From the NCBI GenBank assembly GCA_029891345.1, contig CM057002.1, positions 17,606,295 to 17,670,294 on the forward strand: a DNA stretch of 64,000 nt, read 5' to 3'. This document shows, piece by piece, positions 10,960-22,776 of this stretch. Made by a program: the position numbers and the translations under genes. The stretch is from Dryococelus australis. Taxonomy: Eukaryota; Arthropoda; Insecta; Phasmatodea; Phasmatidae. How positions within the stretch are numbered: the first letter of the stretch is position 1; the number at the start of each line of letters is the position of its first letter. The notes under the pieces were generated by a model. That model was not told the DNA's origin. It made no database searches and saw only the letters and a list, made by a program, of their open reading frames with translations.

Positions 10960-11762
10960 TGATTACAGCGTGGCCAGCGGAAACGGAAGGCAGCCCAAGA
11001 ATGCCGAGTGGCTTGTTTGGGCCAGCGGCCGGGAGCGCGGCTGCGTTCCGAAACTTGCCGCTGGCGGCCGCAGAGCGAGATGAGTGCTGGGGCCAGCCGC
11101 AGCGCGCGCTCGTGTCGCGGTCTTCCCTGCCGTGTTAATTTGCCCCAATACGTCCTGGCTGTAACTCACCGGTAATCCGCAGGCCGCGCGCCCCACAGCT
11201 TGCTGCAACAACCGCACAAGCGACATCTCGCACCTTCACTAGGAATTGGTACCTCGTCAACTGGGTGAAATTCAAACTCAAATTGGAATGTACGTGGACT
11301 GGCTCGGAAACAACTTATTGGTCAATAGAAAAATGGAGCTTGGAAATACTTGCTGAAATTTAAATAAAATGGAAGGTAAAACACGACCAGAATCTACATA
11401 ACACAACAATAGTTATTAAATCTTTATCGTTTCCTTAACATGCAGCAAAATTTTCACCTCGAAAAAAAATTGTATCTACTAACATTGGATGTAAGTCAGT
11501 TACTTCAAAAGTTTGGTACAAAAACAAGATTTATTTTAAAACTTGTGTACTAGAGTATTTATTATAGCCTACTTGTTTCGTTGCTAAATATCGTTCACGC
11601 TTCAATTAAGTATAAAAAATACACTTGACACGAAACAAAAATATGTATAGAAAAATTTAGTAACAAACCTAAAAATGTTTTAACCTTCCCTTTGAATCAA
11701 AACAAGATTTTGTTCCTGTAAACAAAGCGAATTCAAATAATTTGTTTTTCCTTTGCTGTAAA
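10960..11762. other. GC-rich island 10960-11230, then AT-rich unassigned sequence
   Basis: The first 270 bp are strongly GC- and CpG-rich, with overlapping open frames on both strands and no recognised domain. The remainder is AT-rich with nothing identified. A promoter-type CpG island or part of an unknown element are both possible. Confidence 0.35.
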
Positions 11763-12022
11763 TAGGGATTACGCGAAAAGCTTGCCGCACAGGCTAGTTT
11801 TCAACACCCTACAGGCGTATCAGCAGATTGGTAGCTTGTCTTTGCATTTTCGTTATTGACCAATCAGAATTTGATAACTCCGATACTGTACGTCTGTAAC
11901 TGGCGGACAGACACCTGAGACGCGTAACACGTAAATCATCCAATCCCGAAAGTGGATCTGGCCTAAAGTGTTTTGAAATACAAATAGTCATAGAATCTTT
12001 TCGCGAAAATCGGATGTCGCTA
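11763..12022 (+). mobile_element. D-family MITE
   Basis: It starts TAGGGATTACGCGAAAAGCT and ends TCGCGAAAATCGGATGTCGC. The interior contains GACCAATCAGAATTTG, GTACGTCTGTAACTGGCGG and CCTAAAGTGTTTTGAAATAC. Truncation or decay has shortened the left end. Confidence 0.75.
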
Positions 12023-12271
12023 GCCATAAAGAAAGCGTATTTGCAGCGTGGATTGCGATCACTGGTAGGTGTGCATTACTTTGATAAGTTGCCAGGTACT
12101 TCTTGGACACTTGTTGGAGACAATATGAGCCAATAACTAACATGTAACAAAATACGGATCCAATCACTGCCTCCTGCTACGCTAACAAGCAGCCAATGAG
12201 TAGATGATACCTGCTTAAGTACCTATACAAACGACTGCGAACGAGAGTTGGACGCCAAAATATTAATTGTG

Positions 12272-12806
12272 TTATAATTGCACCAAACATTGCCCAGCTG
12301 TTACACATTGTATGTGATGACATTTTTCTCGCACAAAAAACCTACACTTCATATTTTTTTTTAATAATTTGATGTCAAATCCAAAATTTTTCTGTTTCGC
12401 TGCAGTCAAAAAATAAATTCTACATAAGTTGTACTAATGGAAAAATGTACAATGTAAACTAATGCCGTGGAATACCGCTTGCCATGTGTGTTATCACCAA
12501 ATAACAATTCATGCATTTTAAAACAAATGTTTAACATAATATGCAAAAACGTCTTTCTTATATTGGCCTGTTATTTCGTGGTTACAGGTGTGTCACACGG
12601 TAGCCCATAGCATTAGTTTACTTTGGAAATGTTTCCATTTGTACAACTTAGTTAGTATTTGTTATTACCGCTGTAGTAAAACAACAAAATTTTGTATTTG
12701 ACATCAAATTATTCAAAACATCTAACTGTAATTTTTTTTTAAACTCGAAAAGAACGTCATCACGTACAGCGGGTACAACTCGAACAGTGTTTGGTACAAA
12801 TTAAAT
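12272..12806. repeat. Second long inverted repeat (hairpin element)
   Basis: Left arm about 12272-12510, right arm about 12575-12806, loop about 60 bp. Paired blocks include CACCAAACATTG with the complement of CAGTGTTTGGTAC, GTATGTGATGAC with GTCATCACGTAC, TAATTTGATGTCAAAT with ATTTGACATCAAATTA, and GTAAACTAATGC with GCATTAGTTTAC. The sequence is unrelated to the hairpin at 7809. A fold-back element or hairpin-RNA source are both possible. Confidence 0.8.
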
Positions 12807-13738
12807 GAATAAATTTTTGGTATCCAACGCCCTTTTAACTCGCAAATTTTCCCGGTCTGTAGCTGTTGGAGTTGAGAGAATTCTCGCTGGCACAGTCAAC
12901 TGGGGAAAAAAGTTCCCAAACAGAGAAGAGATGGTGACGACCATGAACCTGCTGACACTGCAGTGTGGAAATGTATCAAGTATATTGGATTTTTGCAGGG
13001 AAAGAAAGACGAACGCGCTTTTCATGGTTGTTCATGATGTCCTATTGTTACGTGCAGCAACAGACATGCTAGCCTGATTGCGGAAGCACAAACATACTGC
13101 GAATAAGTGGAGCGAAGCTTTCAGCGCTTCTAAACAAACCCGGCCAGGCCGGCCGAGTGCGCCGATTATATTACGGCTGGAAACCCGGCGAATGAGGCTT
13201 TTGTCGTCGAGAGACTGCGCCAGCAAGACGTCCAGAGATGGGGGCCTGCCGTCCACCGACATGCGTTTAGTCTTCAGCCTACGGCATCATGGACATGGTG
13301 AAGTCGGACCATAGTAAACTAGTCAGAGTGGCTTTAAGATAAATAAGTAATTTATTAACAAATCAGATTAATATCTAACACAATGTAACCAAGTAAGTTT
13401 AACGAGAGCACCTTCGATTTAATGAGTAACTAATATTTTGTAACGAGATGTAATTTGATATTGATTTCAATACAGGGACAATCATAAATTTATAATGTGT
13501 TCACCTTGAGTACGCCTAACCCCAACATGTATGTACATTTAATGTAAACTATATTTATTAACTTTAAAGTCACACTCTTTTAATAATGTAACACTGTGTT
13601 TAGATGAGATTTTGAACGCCTAAACTTTACAAAACAGGTAGTGCTGCTGCCAGGTAAGCGCTTCTTACCTTGGGCGAATTGAGTTTCAGAAGTTGTATTA
13701 GTATCAGAAAGAATATCCTGGCAATGCCCTGGCCTCTC
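12807..13738. other. Unassigned; GC-rich patch 13085-13320
   Basis: Several open frames overlap on both strands (12805-13077, 13032-13314). None has a recognisable domain and the long ones mirror each other. The GC-rich patch could be an exon or unknown element; evidence is insufficient. Confidence 0.35.
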
Positions 13739-16700
13739 TCAGTGGTACGCGGGGTGCGGGAAAAATTCTAGATCAGGCCAGCGAGACTGTCTGAGCCTCT
13801 CACAGCGGGACACAGGGTGCGGGGAACCTTTTAAATCAGGCCAGCGAGACTGTCTGAGCCTCTTACAACGGGACACAGGGTGCGGGGAACCTTTTAAATC
13901 AGGCCAGCGAGACTGTCTGAGCCTCTTACAACGGGACACGGAGTGCGGGGAAACTTTTAAATCAGGCCAGCGAGACTGTCTGAGCCTCTTACAACGGGAC
14001 ACAGGGTGCGGGGAACCTTTTAAATTAGGCCAGCGAGACTGTCTGAGCCTCTTACAACGGGACACGGGGTGCGGGGAACCTTTTAAATCAGGCCAGCGAG
14101 ACTGTCTGAGCCTCTTACAACGGGACACAGGGTGCGGGGAACCTTTTAAATCAGGCCAGCGAGACTGTCTGAGCCTCTCTCAGCGGGACGCTGGGTGCGG
14201 GGAGCATTCTAGATCAGGCCAGCGAGACTGTCTGAGCCTCTCTCAGCGGGACGCAGGGTGCGGGGAACATTCTAGATCAGGCCTGCGAGACTGTCTGAGC
14301 CTCTCACAGCGGGACGCAGGGTGCGGGGAACATTCTAAATCAGGCCAGCGAGACTGTCTGAGCCTCTTACAACGGAACACAGGGTGCGTGGAACCTTTTA
14401 AATCAGGCCAGCGAGACTGTCTGAGCCTCTCACAGCGTGACACGGGGTGCGGGGAACATTTTAAATCAGGCCAGCGAGACTGTCTGAGCCTCTTACAACG
14501 GGACACGGGGTTCGGGGAACCTTTTAAATCAGGCCAGCGAGACTGTCTGAGCCTCTTACAGCGGGACACGGGGTGCGGGGAACCTTTTAAATCAGGCCAG
14601 CGAGACTGTCTGAGCCTCTCTCAGCGGGACGCAGGGTGCGGGGAACATTCTAGATCAGGCCAGCGAGACTGTCTGAGCCTCTCACAGCGGGAAACAGGGT
14701 GCGGGGAACCTTTTAAATCAGGCCAGCGAGACTGTCTGAGCCTCTTACAGCGGGACACGGGGTGCGGGGAACCTTTTAAATCAGGATAGCGAGACTGTCT
14801 GAGCCTCTCTCAGCGGGACGCAGGGTGCGGGGAACATTCTAGATCAGGCCAGCGAGACTGTCTGAGCCTCTCACAGCGGGACACAGGTTGCGGGGAACAT
14901 TCTAGATCAGGCCAGCGAGACTGTCTGAGCCTCTTACAACGGGACACAGGGTGCGGGGAACCTTTTAAATCAGGCCAGCGAGACTGTCTGAGCCTCTTAC
15001 AACGGGACACGGGGTGCGGGGAACCTTTTAAATCAGGCCAGCGAGACTGTCTGAGCCTCTTACAACGGGACACAGGGTGCGGGGAACCTTTTAAATCAGG
15101 CCAGCGAGACTGTCTGAGCCTCTTACAACGGGACACAGGGTGCGGGGAACCTTTAAATCAGCCACGGACTGTCTGAGCTCTCACACGGACACAGGTGCGG
15201 AACCTTTTATCAGCCACGGACTGTCTGAGCTCTTACAACGGACACGGTGCGGGAACTTTTAATCAGGCAGCGAGACTGTCTGAGCCTCTTCAACGACCGT
15301 GCGGGAACTTAATCAGCCAGCGAACTGTCTGACCTCTTCACGGACCGGGCGGAACTTTAATCAGCCAGCGAGACTGTCTGAGCTCTTAAGCGGACACGGG
15401 GTGCGGGAACCTTAATCAGGCCACGAACTGTCTGAGCCTCTCAGCGGACCGGTGCGGAACTTAATCAGGCCAGCGAGACTGTCGAGCCTACAGCGAACGG
15501 GTGCGGAACTTTAAATCAGCCACGAGACGTTGAGCCTCTTACGGACGGGGCGGGGAACTTAAACAGGAGCGGCTGTGAGCTCTCAGGACAGTGCGGAACT
15601 TATCAGCCAGCGAACTGTCTGAGCCTTACAGGCACAGTGGGGAACTTAATCAGCCAGCGAGACTGTCTGAGCCTTACACGGCACAGGGTGCGGGAACCTT
15701 TAATCAGGCACGAGACTGTCTGCCTCTTACACGGCACAGGTGCGGAACCTTTTAAATAGCCAGCGAGACTGTCTGAGCCTCTCCAGCGGCAGGTGCGGAA
15801 CTTAATCAGCCAGCGAGACTGTCTAGCCTCTACACGGACACGGGCGGAACCTTAATCAGGCAGCGGACTGTCTGCCTTACAACGACACGGGTGCGGAACT
15901 TTAATCAGGCCGAGATGTCTGACCTCTACACGGACCGGCGGGAACCTTTAATCGCAGCGAGCTGTCTGGCCTCTCAGGACACAGGTCGGAACTTTAACAC
16001 CACGAGACGTTGAGCCCTTACAAGACACGTCGGGAACCTTTAAATCAGCCACGAGACGCGAGCCTCTTACACGGACGGGGGAACTAATAGCACGAGACGT
16101 TAGCCTTCAGACAGGGGGAACTTAACAGCCACGACGTTGAGCTCTCACGACCAGTGCGGAACTTAATCAGCCAGCGAGACGTCTACCTAACGAAAAGCGG
16201 GAACTTTAATCAGCCACGAGACTGTCTACTCAGGACAAGGGGTCGGGAACCTTTTAAATCAGCCAGCGAGACTGCTGACCTCCTCGACCTTTCAGACGAG
16301 GGCGGGAACAATCTAATCAGCAGCGAGACGTCTGAGCCTTCACAGCGGACACAGGTGCGGGAACCTTATCAGCAGCGAGACTGCTAGCCTCTTACAACGG
16401 ACACAGGTCGGACCTTTTAAATCGGCAGCGAGACTGTCTGAGCCTTTCAGCGGACCGGTGCGGGCTTTAATCAGCCACGAGACTGTCTGAGCTCTCTCCG
16501 GACGCAGGGTGCGGAACATTCTAGATCAGCCCGAGACTGTCTGAGCCTCTCACACGGACACGGTGCGGGACCTTAATCAGGCCAGCGAGACTGTCTGAGC
16601 CTCTCACGGACACGGTGGGGGAACCTTTAAATCAGGCCACGAGACTGTCGAGCCTCTCAGCGGACACGGGTGCGGGAACTTAATCAGCAGGAGAGGTTGG

Positions 16701-18605
16701 CTCTCACGCGCGCAGGTGCGGGAACTATGGCCACGAGATGTCTGAGCCTACCGGACACGGGGGACCTTTTAATCACACGGATGTCTGACTCTACACGGAC
16801 AGGTGCGGAACCTTAATAGGCAGCGAGACTGTCGGCTCTCACGTTGACAGGTGCGGGAACCTTAATCAGCACGAGACGTCGCTCTTACACGGGACGGGGG
16901 ACCTTAATGCCGCGGCTGTCTGCTCGGCACGTCGGACTTAATAGCGAGACTGCGAGCCTTCCAGGGCCAGTGACTTATCGCCGACGCGACTACACGGACA
17001 AGGTGGGGGAACCTTAATCAGCACGAGAGTGACTTTACAGGACAGGGCGGACCTTTAATCGCACAACTGTCTGAGCTCTCTCAGCGTGACGCAGGGTACG
17101 GGGACATCAGATCAGGCCAGCGAGACTTTGAGCCTCTTACAACGTGACACGGGGCGGGGAACCTAGAAATCAGGCCAGCGAGACTGTCTGAGCCTCTTAC
17201 AACGGGACACAGGGTGCGGGGAACCTTTTAAATCAGGCCAGCGAGACTGTCTGAGCCTCTCTCAGCGGGACGCAGGGTGCGGGAACATTCTAGATCAGGC
17301 CAGCGAGACTGTCTGAGCCTCTCAGCGGGACCAGGGTGCGGGGAACATTCTAAATCAGGCCAGCGAGACTGTCTGAGCCTCTACAGCGGACAAGGGTGCG
17401 GGAACCTTTTAAATCAGGCCAGCGAGCTGTCTGAGCCTCTTACAACGGGACCCCGAGGGTGCGGGGAACTTTTAAATCAGGCCAGCGAGACTGTCTGAGC
17501 CTCTTCACGGACCAGGGCGGGGACATTCTAGATCAGGCCAGCGAGACTGTCTGAGCCTCTCACAGCGGGACCCAGGGTGCGGGGAACATTCTAATCAGGC
17601 CAGCGAGACTGTCTGAGCCTCTCTCAGCGGGACGCAGGGTGCGGGGAACATTCTAGATCAGGCCAGCGAGACTGTCTGAGCCTCTCTCAGCGTGACACGG
17701 GGTGCGGGGAACCTTTTAAATCAGGCCAGCGAGACTGTCTGAGCCTCTTACAACGTGACACGGGGTGCGGGGAACCTTTTAAATCAGGCCAGCGAGACTG
17801 TCTGAGCCTCTCTCAGCGGGACACGGGGTGCGGGGAACTTTTTAAATCAGGCCAGCGAGACTGTCTGAGCCTCTCTCACCGTGACGCAGGGTGCGGGGAA
17901 CCTTTTAAATCAGGCCAGCGAGACTGTCTGAGCCTCTCTCATCGGGACACGGGGTGCGGGGAACCTTTTAAATCAGGCCAGCGAGACTGTCTGAGCCTCT
18001 CTCACCTTGACGCAGGGTGCGGGGAACATTCTAAATCAGGCCAGCGAGACTGTCTGTGCCTCTCACAGCGGGACACAGGGTGCGGGGAACCTTTTAAATC
18101 AGGCCAGCGAGACTGTCTGAGCCTCTTACAGCGGGACACGGGGTTCGGGGAACCTTTTAAATCAGGCCAGCGAGACTGTCTGAGCCTCTCTCAGCGGGAC
18201 GCAGGGTGCGGGGAACATTCTAGATCAGGCCAGCGAGACTGTCTGGGCCACTCTCAGCGGGATGCAGGGTGCGGGGAACCTTTTAAATCAGGCCAGCGAG
18301 ACTGTCTGAGCCTCTCACAGCGTGACACAGGGTGCGGGGAACCTTTTAAATCAGGCCAGCGAGACTGTCTGAGCCTCTCTCAGAGGGACGCAGGCTGAGG
18401 GGAACATTCCAGATCAGGCCAGCGAGACTGTCTGGGCCACTCTCAGAGGGACGCAGGCTGAGGGGAACATTCCAGATCAGGCCAGCGAGACTGTCTGGGC
18501 CTCTCTCAGCGGGATGCAGGGTGCAGGGAACATTCTAGATCAGGCCAGCAAAACTGCATGAGCCTCTCTCAACGGGACACAGGGTGTGGGGAACATCCTA
18601 AAGTA
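13739..18605. repeat. 63-bp GC-rich satellite array
   Basis: About 70-77 tandem units of nominal 63 bp. Each has the invariant core CAGGCCAGCGAGACTGTCTG followed by a variable part. Two unit types alternate irregularly: one with AACATTCTAGATCA preceded by GGGACGCAGGG, the other with AACCTTTTAAATCA preceded by ACAACGGGACAC. The period is a multiple of three and units lack stops in some frames, so open frames of 108-133 codons appear on both strands (repeat residues SRCKRLRQSRWPDL on minus). These are shadows of the array, not supported genes. Edge units from 18360 are more diverged, as expected for the margin of a tandem array. Confidence 0.95.
15150..17100. other. Deletion-riddled core of the 63-bp array
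   Basis: Units here shrink to about 45-58 bp. They lose single bases mainly from runs (GGCC to GCC, GGGAC to GGAC, GGTGCGGGG to GTGCGG), while the unit order and both unit types stay recognisable. Units on both sides are crisp at 63 bp. This pattern suits an unpolished long-read consensus better than biological decay, which would bring substitutions too. Confidence 0.75.
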
Positions 18606-18690
18606 TTTTCAAATACAGCTTGCTTCGATACTTACTCCCCCCCCCCCCCCCCATTATCAAGGGAACCAATGAAGAGGAGCGAGCTTTTAA

Positions 18691-19520
18691 AGGATGAGCA
18701 CTATTGAAATCAACCTTTGAAAAATGTCACTGCCTGCCACATTCATATATTTCAACGGGGCTGACTAACCGGTATACGCCCGGTAAAGTTGGCAACGCTG
18801 AGGGGAAAGTAGCTACACACGTTAACTTTGGATTACAGGCTGTTCACGGTAAAATGAACACTTTTGAAAGCCCTGCTTAATATCTACCTGTATGTACGCT
18901 GTGTATTATTCCGCGTTATGTAAAAATAACATTACCATGGGCCTCATCACTTTATTCATGCGTCGATCAGGTGACACTGTGAAATTTTTAGGGATGTAAA
19001 TATTTTACAAATCAGATTATTTTTTCACTTCGATGTGTTTAAAAAAAAATCTGAAAGCGAAAGAAATAATTTAAGTTAGCAGAAATTTTTACCTTATCAC
19101 TTTTTATTCGACGTTAATATATGGAACTACTTTCCATCCATCGTTACCAACTTTACTGGGAGCATGTCACTCAGTGTGCCCGTTAAAATATATGCAGGCA
19201 GAGACAGTGACTTTTTTCTAAGGTTGATTTCAAAAGTGCTCACTTGATCGTGAACAGCCTTTAGAATCATCTGCGAGTAGTGAAATTATTACTTTTGATT
19301 TCTGAAATTTTTTAGTGCATATTAGAGTAAGAATAAAGAAAAATGTAAAATATTTGCTTGTCTAATAATTTCACAGTTTTATTTGACCGACGCATGAATA
19401 AAGTGATCAGGCCAGTGGCAATATTGATTGTACATATGGCGGAGGAATACGTTATGAGCGTTGAAGTAGATATTAAGTAGATTATTTTAAAAGTTCTTAG
19501 TTGACCGTGAACAGCCAGCC
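18691..19520 (-). mobile_element. A-family MITE split by another A copy
   Basis: Its left part, 18691-18835, reads ATGAGCACTATTGAAATCAA onward. The right part, 19262-19520, contains GACCGACGCATGAATAAAGT and TTGACCGTGAACAGCCAGCC. Together they make one inverted A copy interrupted by 18836-19261. The left terminal bases are lost, so this is the older of the two. Confidence 0.8.
18836..19261 (+). mobile_element. A-family MITE nested in an A copy
   Basis: A complete copy from CAGGCTGTTCACGGTAAAAT to GATCGTGAACAGCCTTTA. It lies in opposite orientation to its host copy. Confidence 0.85.
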
Positions 19521-19566
19521 TATTACGATATTATTTCATTTGCTACATCTTCACGTAAATAACGTA

Positions 19567-19967
19567 TTAACATTTTGAGGTCGGCAGACTGCTGCAAGGA
19601 TCCCAAGTTCTATTGGTCCCTATTGTCATTTAACGCCATTCCATTGGGGACAACGAAACCAATCTCTCCGTATTGGCCAGCTGTGAACCAATAGAGTGCC
19701 GAGTGTACCGTTTTCCAACCAAATGTTCTTTCGTATGTAACAGGATGTACATACCATCGTGTTCATTTCATTAACTATACGAAAAAAAAGTATCTTTTAT
19801 TTACGAAGATCGTTGTTGATGTTGTGTTAGTTCCAATTTAAAATCCTTATAAAATAGGAGATTTATTTTAAGTATATCAGGAGCAGCTCTGCATTTTTTT
19901 ATGCAGAAATAAATATTCAAACACGTTTCGCCCGAGCTACATCCGGGCATAGTCCTCAAAGTGTTAA
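19567..19967 (+). mobile_element. G-family TTAA MITE
   Basis: Flanked by TTAA on both sides (19567-19570, 19964-19967). Ends: CATTTTGAGGTCGGCAGAC and GGGCATAGTCCTCAAAGTG. More diverged inside than the copies at 6983 and 50615, but it keeps CTATTGG, TATTGGCC and the CGTTTCGCCCGAGCTAC block. Confidence 0.75.
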
Positions 19968-20406
19968 TGAGCTATGATTTTGAAATAATAAGTGAGTGAG
20001 GCTCGTCGCGCTCTCCATTTAAAGCAAGTGACCCGATGGAAAAACTAATTGAAAACCCCTGAGTTTGTTAAAAGATGAAGGCTGGTCGGGAATATCTTCA
20101 AGACGGCAGCATCCCCGTCCTATTGTGTTCATCTGTTTCTTGTGCGGCGAAGAGGGCAGTTTTCCTCGATACACATTAACCTACTTTTCTTCCTTTCTTA
20201 GCCGTAACCCAAGGCACTTCCTGTTTTTTACCCTGTCATCTCTGTATTATCTCTCTCTTTCAACTTAAAGAACCATATATCTAGGTCGAGAAAATGGTTC
20301 GCCCAAGTAATGCCAAATAAGCGTATATAGATAGTCTAACGTTAATTAGGGACAGCTATTTATGGTGAAAAGCTTCCGTGACTATAGCTACATCAAAGTA
20401 TTATAA
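19968..20406. other. Unassigned
   Basis: No repeat family recognised. A 67-codon frame (20065-20268) with a hydrophobic, Ser-rich tail has no known match by eye. Confidence 0.35.
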
Positions 20407-20717
20407 ATACTGTTCAAAATAAAGTGAGCACTTTTGAAATTAATCTTTTGAAAAAATTCACTGCTCCTACCTGCATAATATTTTAATGGGCGCACTGAGT
20501 GACATTCGCCTAGTAAAGTTGGTAACGATGGATGGGAAGTAGTTCCATATCTTAACGTCGAATAAAAAGTGTTAGCTAACCATTCGTGACGACGTAAATT
20601 ATTTATTTCGCTTTCTATTTTTTTTAAATGTACCGGAGCGTAAAAATGAGCAGATTTGTAAAATATTTACTTTCATAATAATTTCAGTTTTACATGACCG
20701 ACGCGTGAATAAAGCGA
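20407..20717 (-). mobile_element. A-family MITE truncated by the retroelement LTR
   Basis: It starts CTGTTCAAAATAAAGTGAGC, runs through GACCGACGCGTGAATAAAG and stops at GCGATG exactly where the left LTR begins. The missing third of the element is not found beyond the right LTR. Either that flank was rearranged or the second half was lost. Confidence 0.75.
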
Positions 20718-20998
20718 TGTCATGTGTTAAATGGACACAATGTGTGAAGAGTTTATAGCCACACGTTTGGGCGTTCAAATTAATACTGTAACACCTTTGA
20801 TATGTGTTACAATATTACGGCCAATTTCATTGGCTATAAAATATTATTTCTGAAATATGTAATATAAGATATGAATGTGTAATGTAATGATAAAATTTCA
20901 CTGTATATGTGAGTGAGTCTGATAGGTTATATTACTTATATATCTAGGCTGAACTCTATGCTGCCATGCTAAAAAATCAGCGTATTCATCCAAATTTC
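20718..20998 (-). repeat. Left LTR-like repeat (3' LTR)
   Basis: It begins TGTCATGTGTTAAATGGACA and shares about 280 bp with 28940-29219, with roughly one difference every 8-10 bases by eye. Similarity ends near CGTATTCATCCAAATTT. On the minus strand the edge is an ACA end, typical of LTRs. Confidence 0.75.
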
Positions 20999-21348
20999 CA
21001 TTACCTCTGAAGTTAGAAACAATTGGATCATTAATTCTAATAAACAAACAGAGAAGTCTTAATTAAAGTAAATTAATAGAAACAAATAAAATCACTTTGA
21101 TTTTAATACTGATGAACTAAACCAATTTCAAATTATATAGAACTTTCGCAAAACTTTAGTTACGAAATATTATACTAAACTAATTCTCAAAATTACAAGC
21201 AACGCCAGCCTACACATTGCACATCAACCGATTTACTAACATTTGACTTTACTAGTTCTGATGTCATAAATACATTTACATTTGCTTGGGGGAAAATACG
21301 ACTTAGCTATGTCGATAGCGGAAAATAACCGCAACTCTGCCGATGTCG
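20999..21348. other. AT-rich sequence between LTR and tandem array
   Basis: 350 bp of AT-rich sequence without recognised features. It may be the rest of the LTR or the 3' untranslated part of the retroelement. Confidence 0.4.
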
Positions 21349-22190
21349 TGGAGTCGTCCTTCACTGGTGTAGAACCCAGGAACAGCTCTCCCGCTCACCA
21401 CGGACAGCACATCTCCAGGTGGTGCTCAGCGAACTCGTCATCTGCGGGCCGGAACAGCGGAGGTGGGTGCAGAACCGGAACCTCGCCAGAATCCGCAGCC
21501 AGTAGCTCTCCTCTCGCAGAATTGCCTCTCCGAACACCAGACAATTCCTTGGTGTGGAGTCATCCTTCACTGGTGTAGAACCCAGGAACAGCTCTCCCGC
21601 TCACCATGGACAGCACATCTCCAGGTGGTGCTCAGCGAACTCGTCATCTGCGGGCCGGAACAGCGGAGGTGGGTGCAGAACCGGAACCTCGCCAGAATCC
21701 GCAGCCAGTAGCTCTCCTCTCGCAGAATTGCCTCTCCGAACACCAGACACCGCGTCGTCCTTGGTGTGGAGTCATCCTTCACTGGTGTAGAACCCAGGAA
21801 CAGCTCTCCCGCTCACCACGGACAGCACATCTCCAGGTGGTGCTCAGCGAACTCGTCATCTGCGGGCCGGAACAGCGGAGGTGGGCGCAGAACCGGAATC
21901 TCGCCAGAATCCGCAGCCAGTAGCTCTCCTCTCGCAGAATTGCCTCTCCGAACACCAGACACCGCGTCGTCCTTGGTGTGGAGTCATCCTTCACTGGTGT
22001 AGAACCCAGGAACAGCTCTCCCGCTCACCACGGACAGCACATCTCCAGGTGGTGCTCAGCGAACTCGTCATCTGCGGGCCGGAACAGCGGAGGTGGGCGC
22101 AGAACCGGAATCTCGCCAGAATCCGCAGCCAGTAGCTCTCCTCTCGCAGAATTGCCTCTCCGAACACCAGACACCGCGTCGTCCTTGGTG
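21349..22190. repeat. 212-bp tandem array, four copies
   Basis: Units start at 21349 (206 bp), 21555, 21767 and 21979 (212 bp each), and are nearly identical. The first unit lacks part of the GACACCGCGTCGTCC segment. GC-rich in AT-rich surroundings. Because 212 is not a multiple of three, the frames inside shift from unit to unit and each is closed within about 80-105 codons, so no repeat protein is encoded. Confidence 0.95.
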
Positions 22191-22536
22191 CGAAGTCAAA
22201 AACCCTGAAGTCCTCCTTTACTGGGCCGTCCTTCCTTCCGGGCTCATCGTACAGCTTATGTCGAATTACTTCTTCTTTTAAACATATGTAGGCTCAGCAT
22301 TTCAATAGTGCGTGAATAATTATGTATCTCCGTCGTAAATATCAAATTTTGCCAATCAAATATTATAGATTATCTTTCATACTCAGGACTGACTTCTTTT
22401 CTAGCTGGCGTCTCACTGATTCCAAATTAGAATGAATAAATTTTTTGTTCTATCAGACTGTTGTTCGGAAAAAAAAATGTGATAGACCGGCTGGCGTGGC
22501 CTGGTTCTTTTGAGAAAACAAAAGGCAGTGCTTGTT
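22191..22536. other. Unassigned
   Basis: It starts with a short tail of the 212-bp unit, then AT-rich sequence. Nothing recognised. Confidence 0.4.
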
Positions 22537-22776
22537 ATAGGCTGTTCACGATAAAGTGAGCACTTTTAAAGGCCCTTGCAACAGGCATTATCCGCTACTA
22601 AATATATCTTATCACAGACTCTGGCATTAAATTTTGATGGTGGTGAAATGTATACACTGTGTTTATTGTTCACATTGCAATGTTTATAATAAAAAGTAGC
22701 AGGACGATGGAAATTGAATGACAGGAAAAATTTATAAGAGCCTTAAAAAGTGATCACTTTATCGTGAACAGCTTAT
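22537..22776 (+). mobile_element. B-family MITE
   Basis: Ends TAGGCTGTTCACGATAAAGT and TTATCGTGAACAGCTTATA. 240 bp. A clear reference copy for B: its terminal 25 bp match A while the interior does not. Confidence 0.85.

Noticed and set aside
13085-13320. Coding exon in GC-rich patch
   Set aside because: Frames on both strands are equally open, no clear splice sites and no recognised domain.
14388-14789. Open frames of 108-133 codons on both strands at 13739-15136
   Set aside because: Shadows of the 63-bp satellite, whose period is divisible by three; no start context or non-repeat flank.
13739-18605. CRISPR-like array of regular repeats
   Set aside because: Units are contiguous 63-bp repeats without unique spacers, in a eukaryotic context with transposons.
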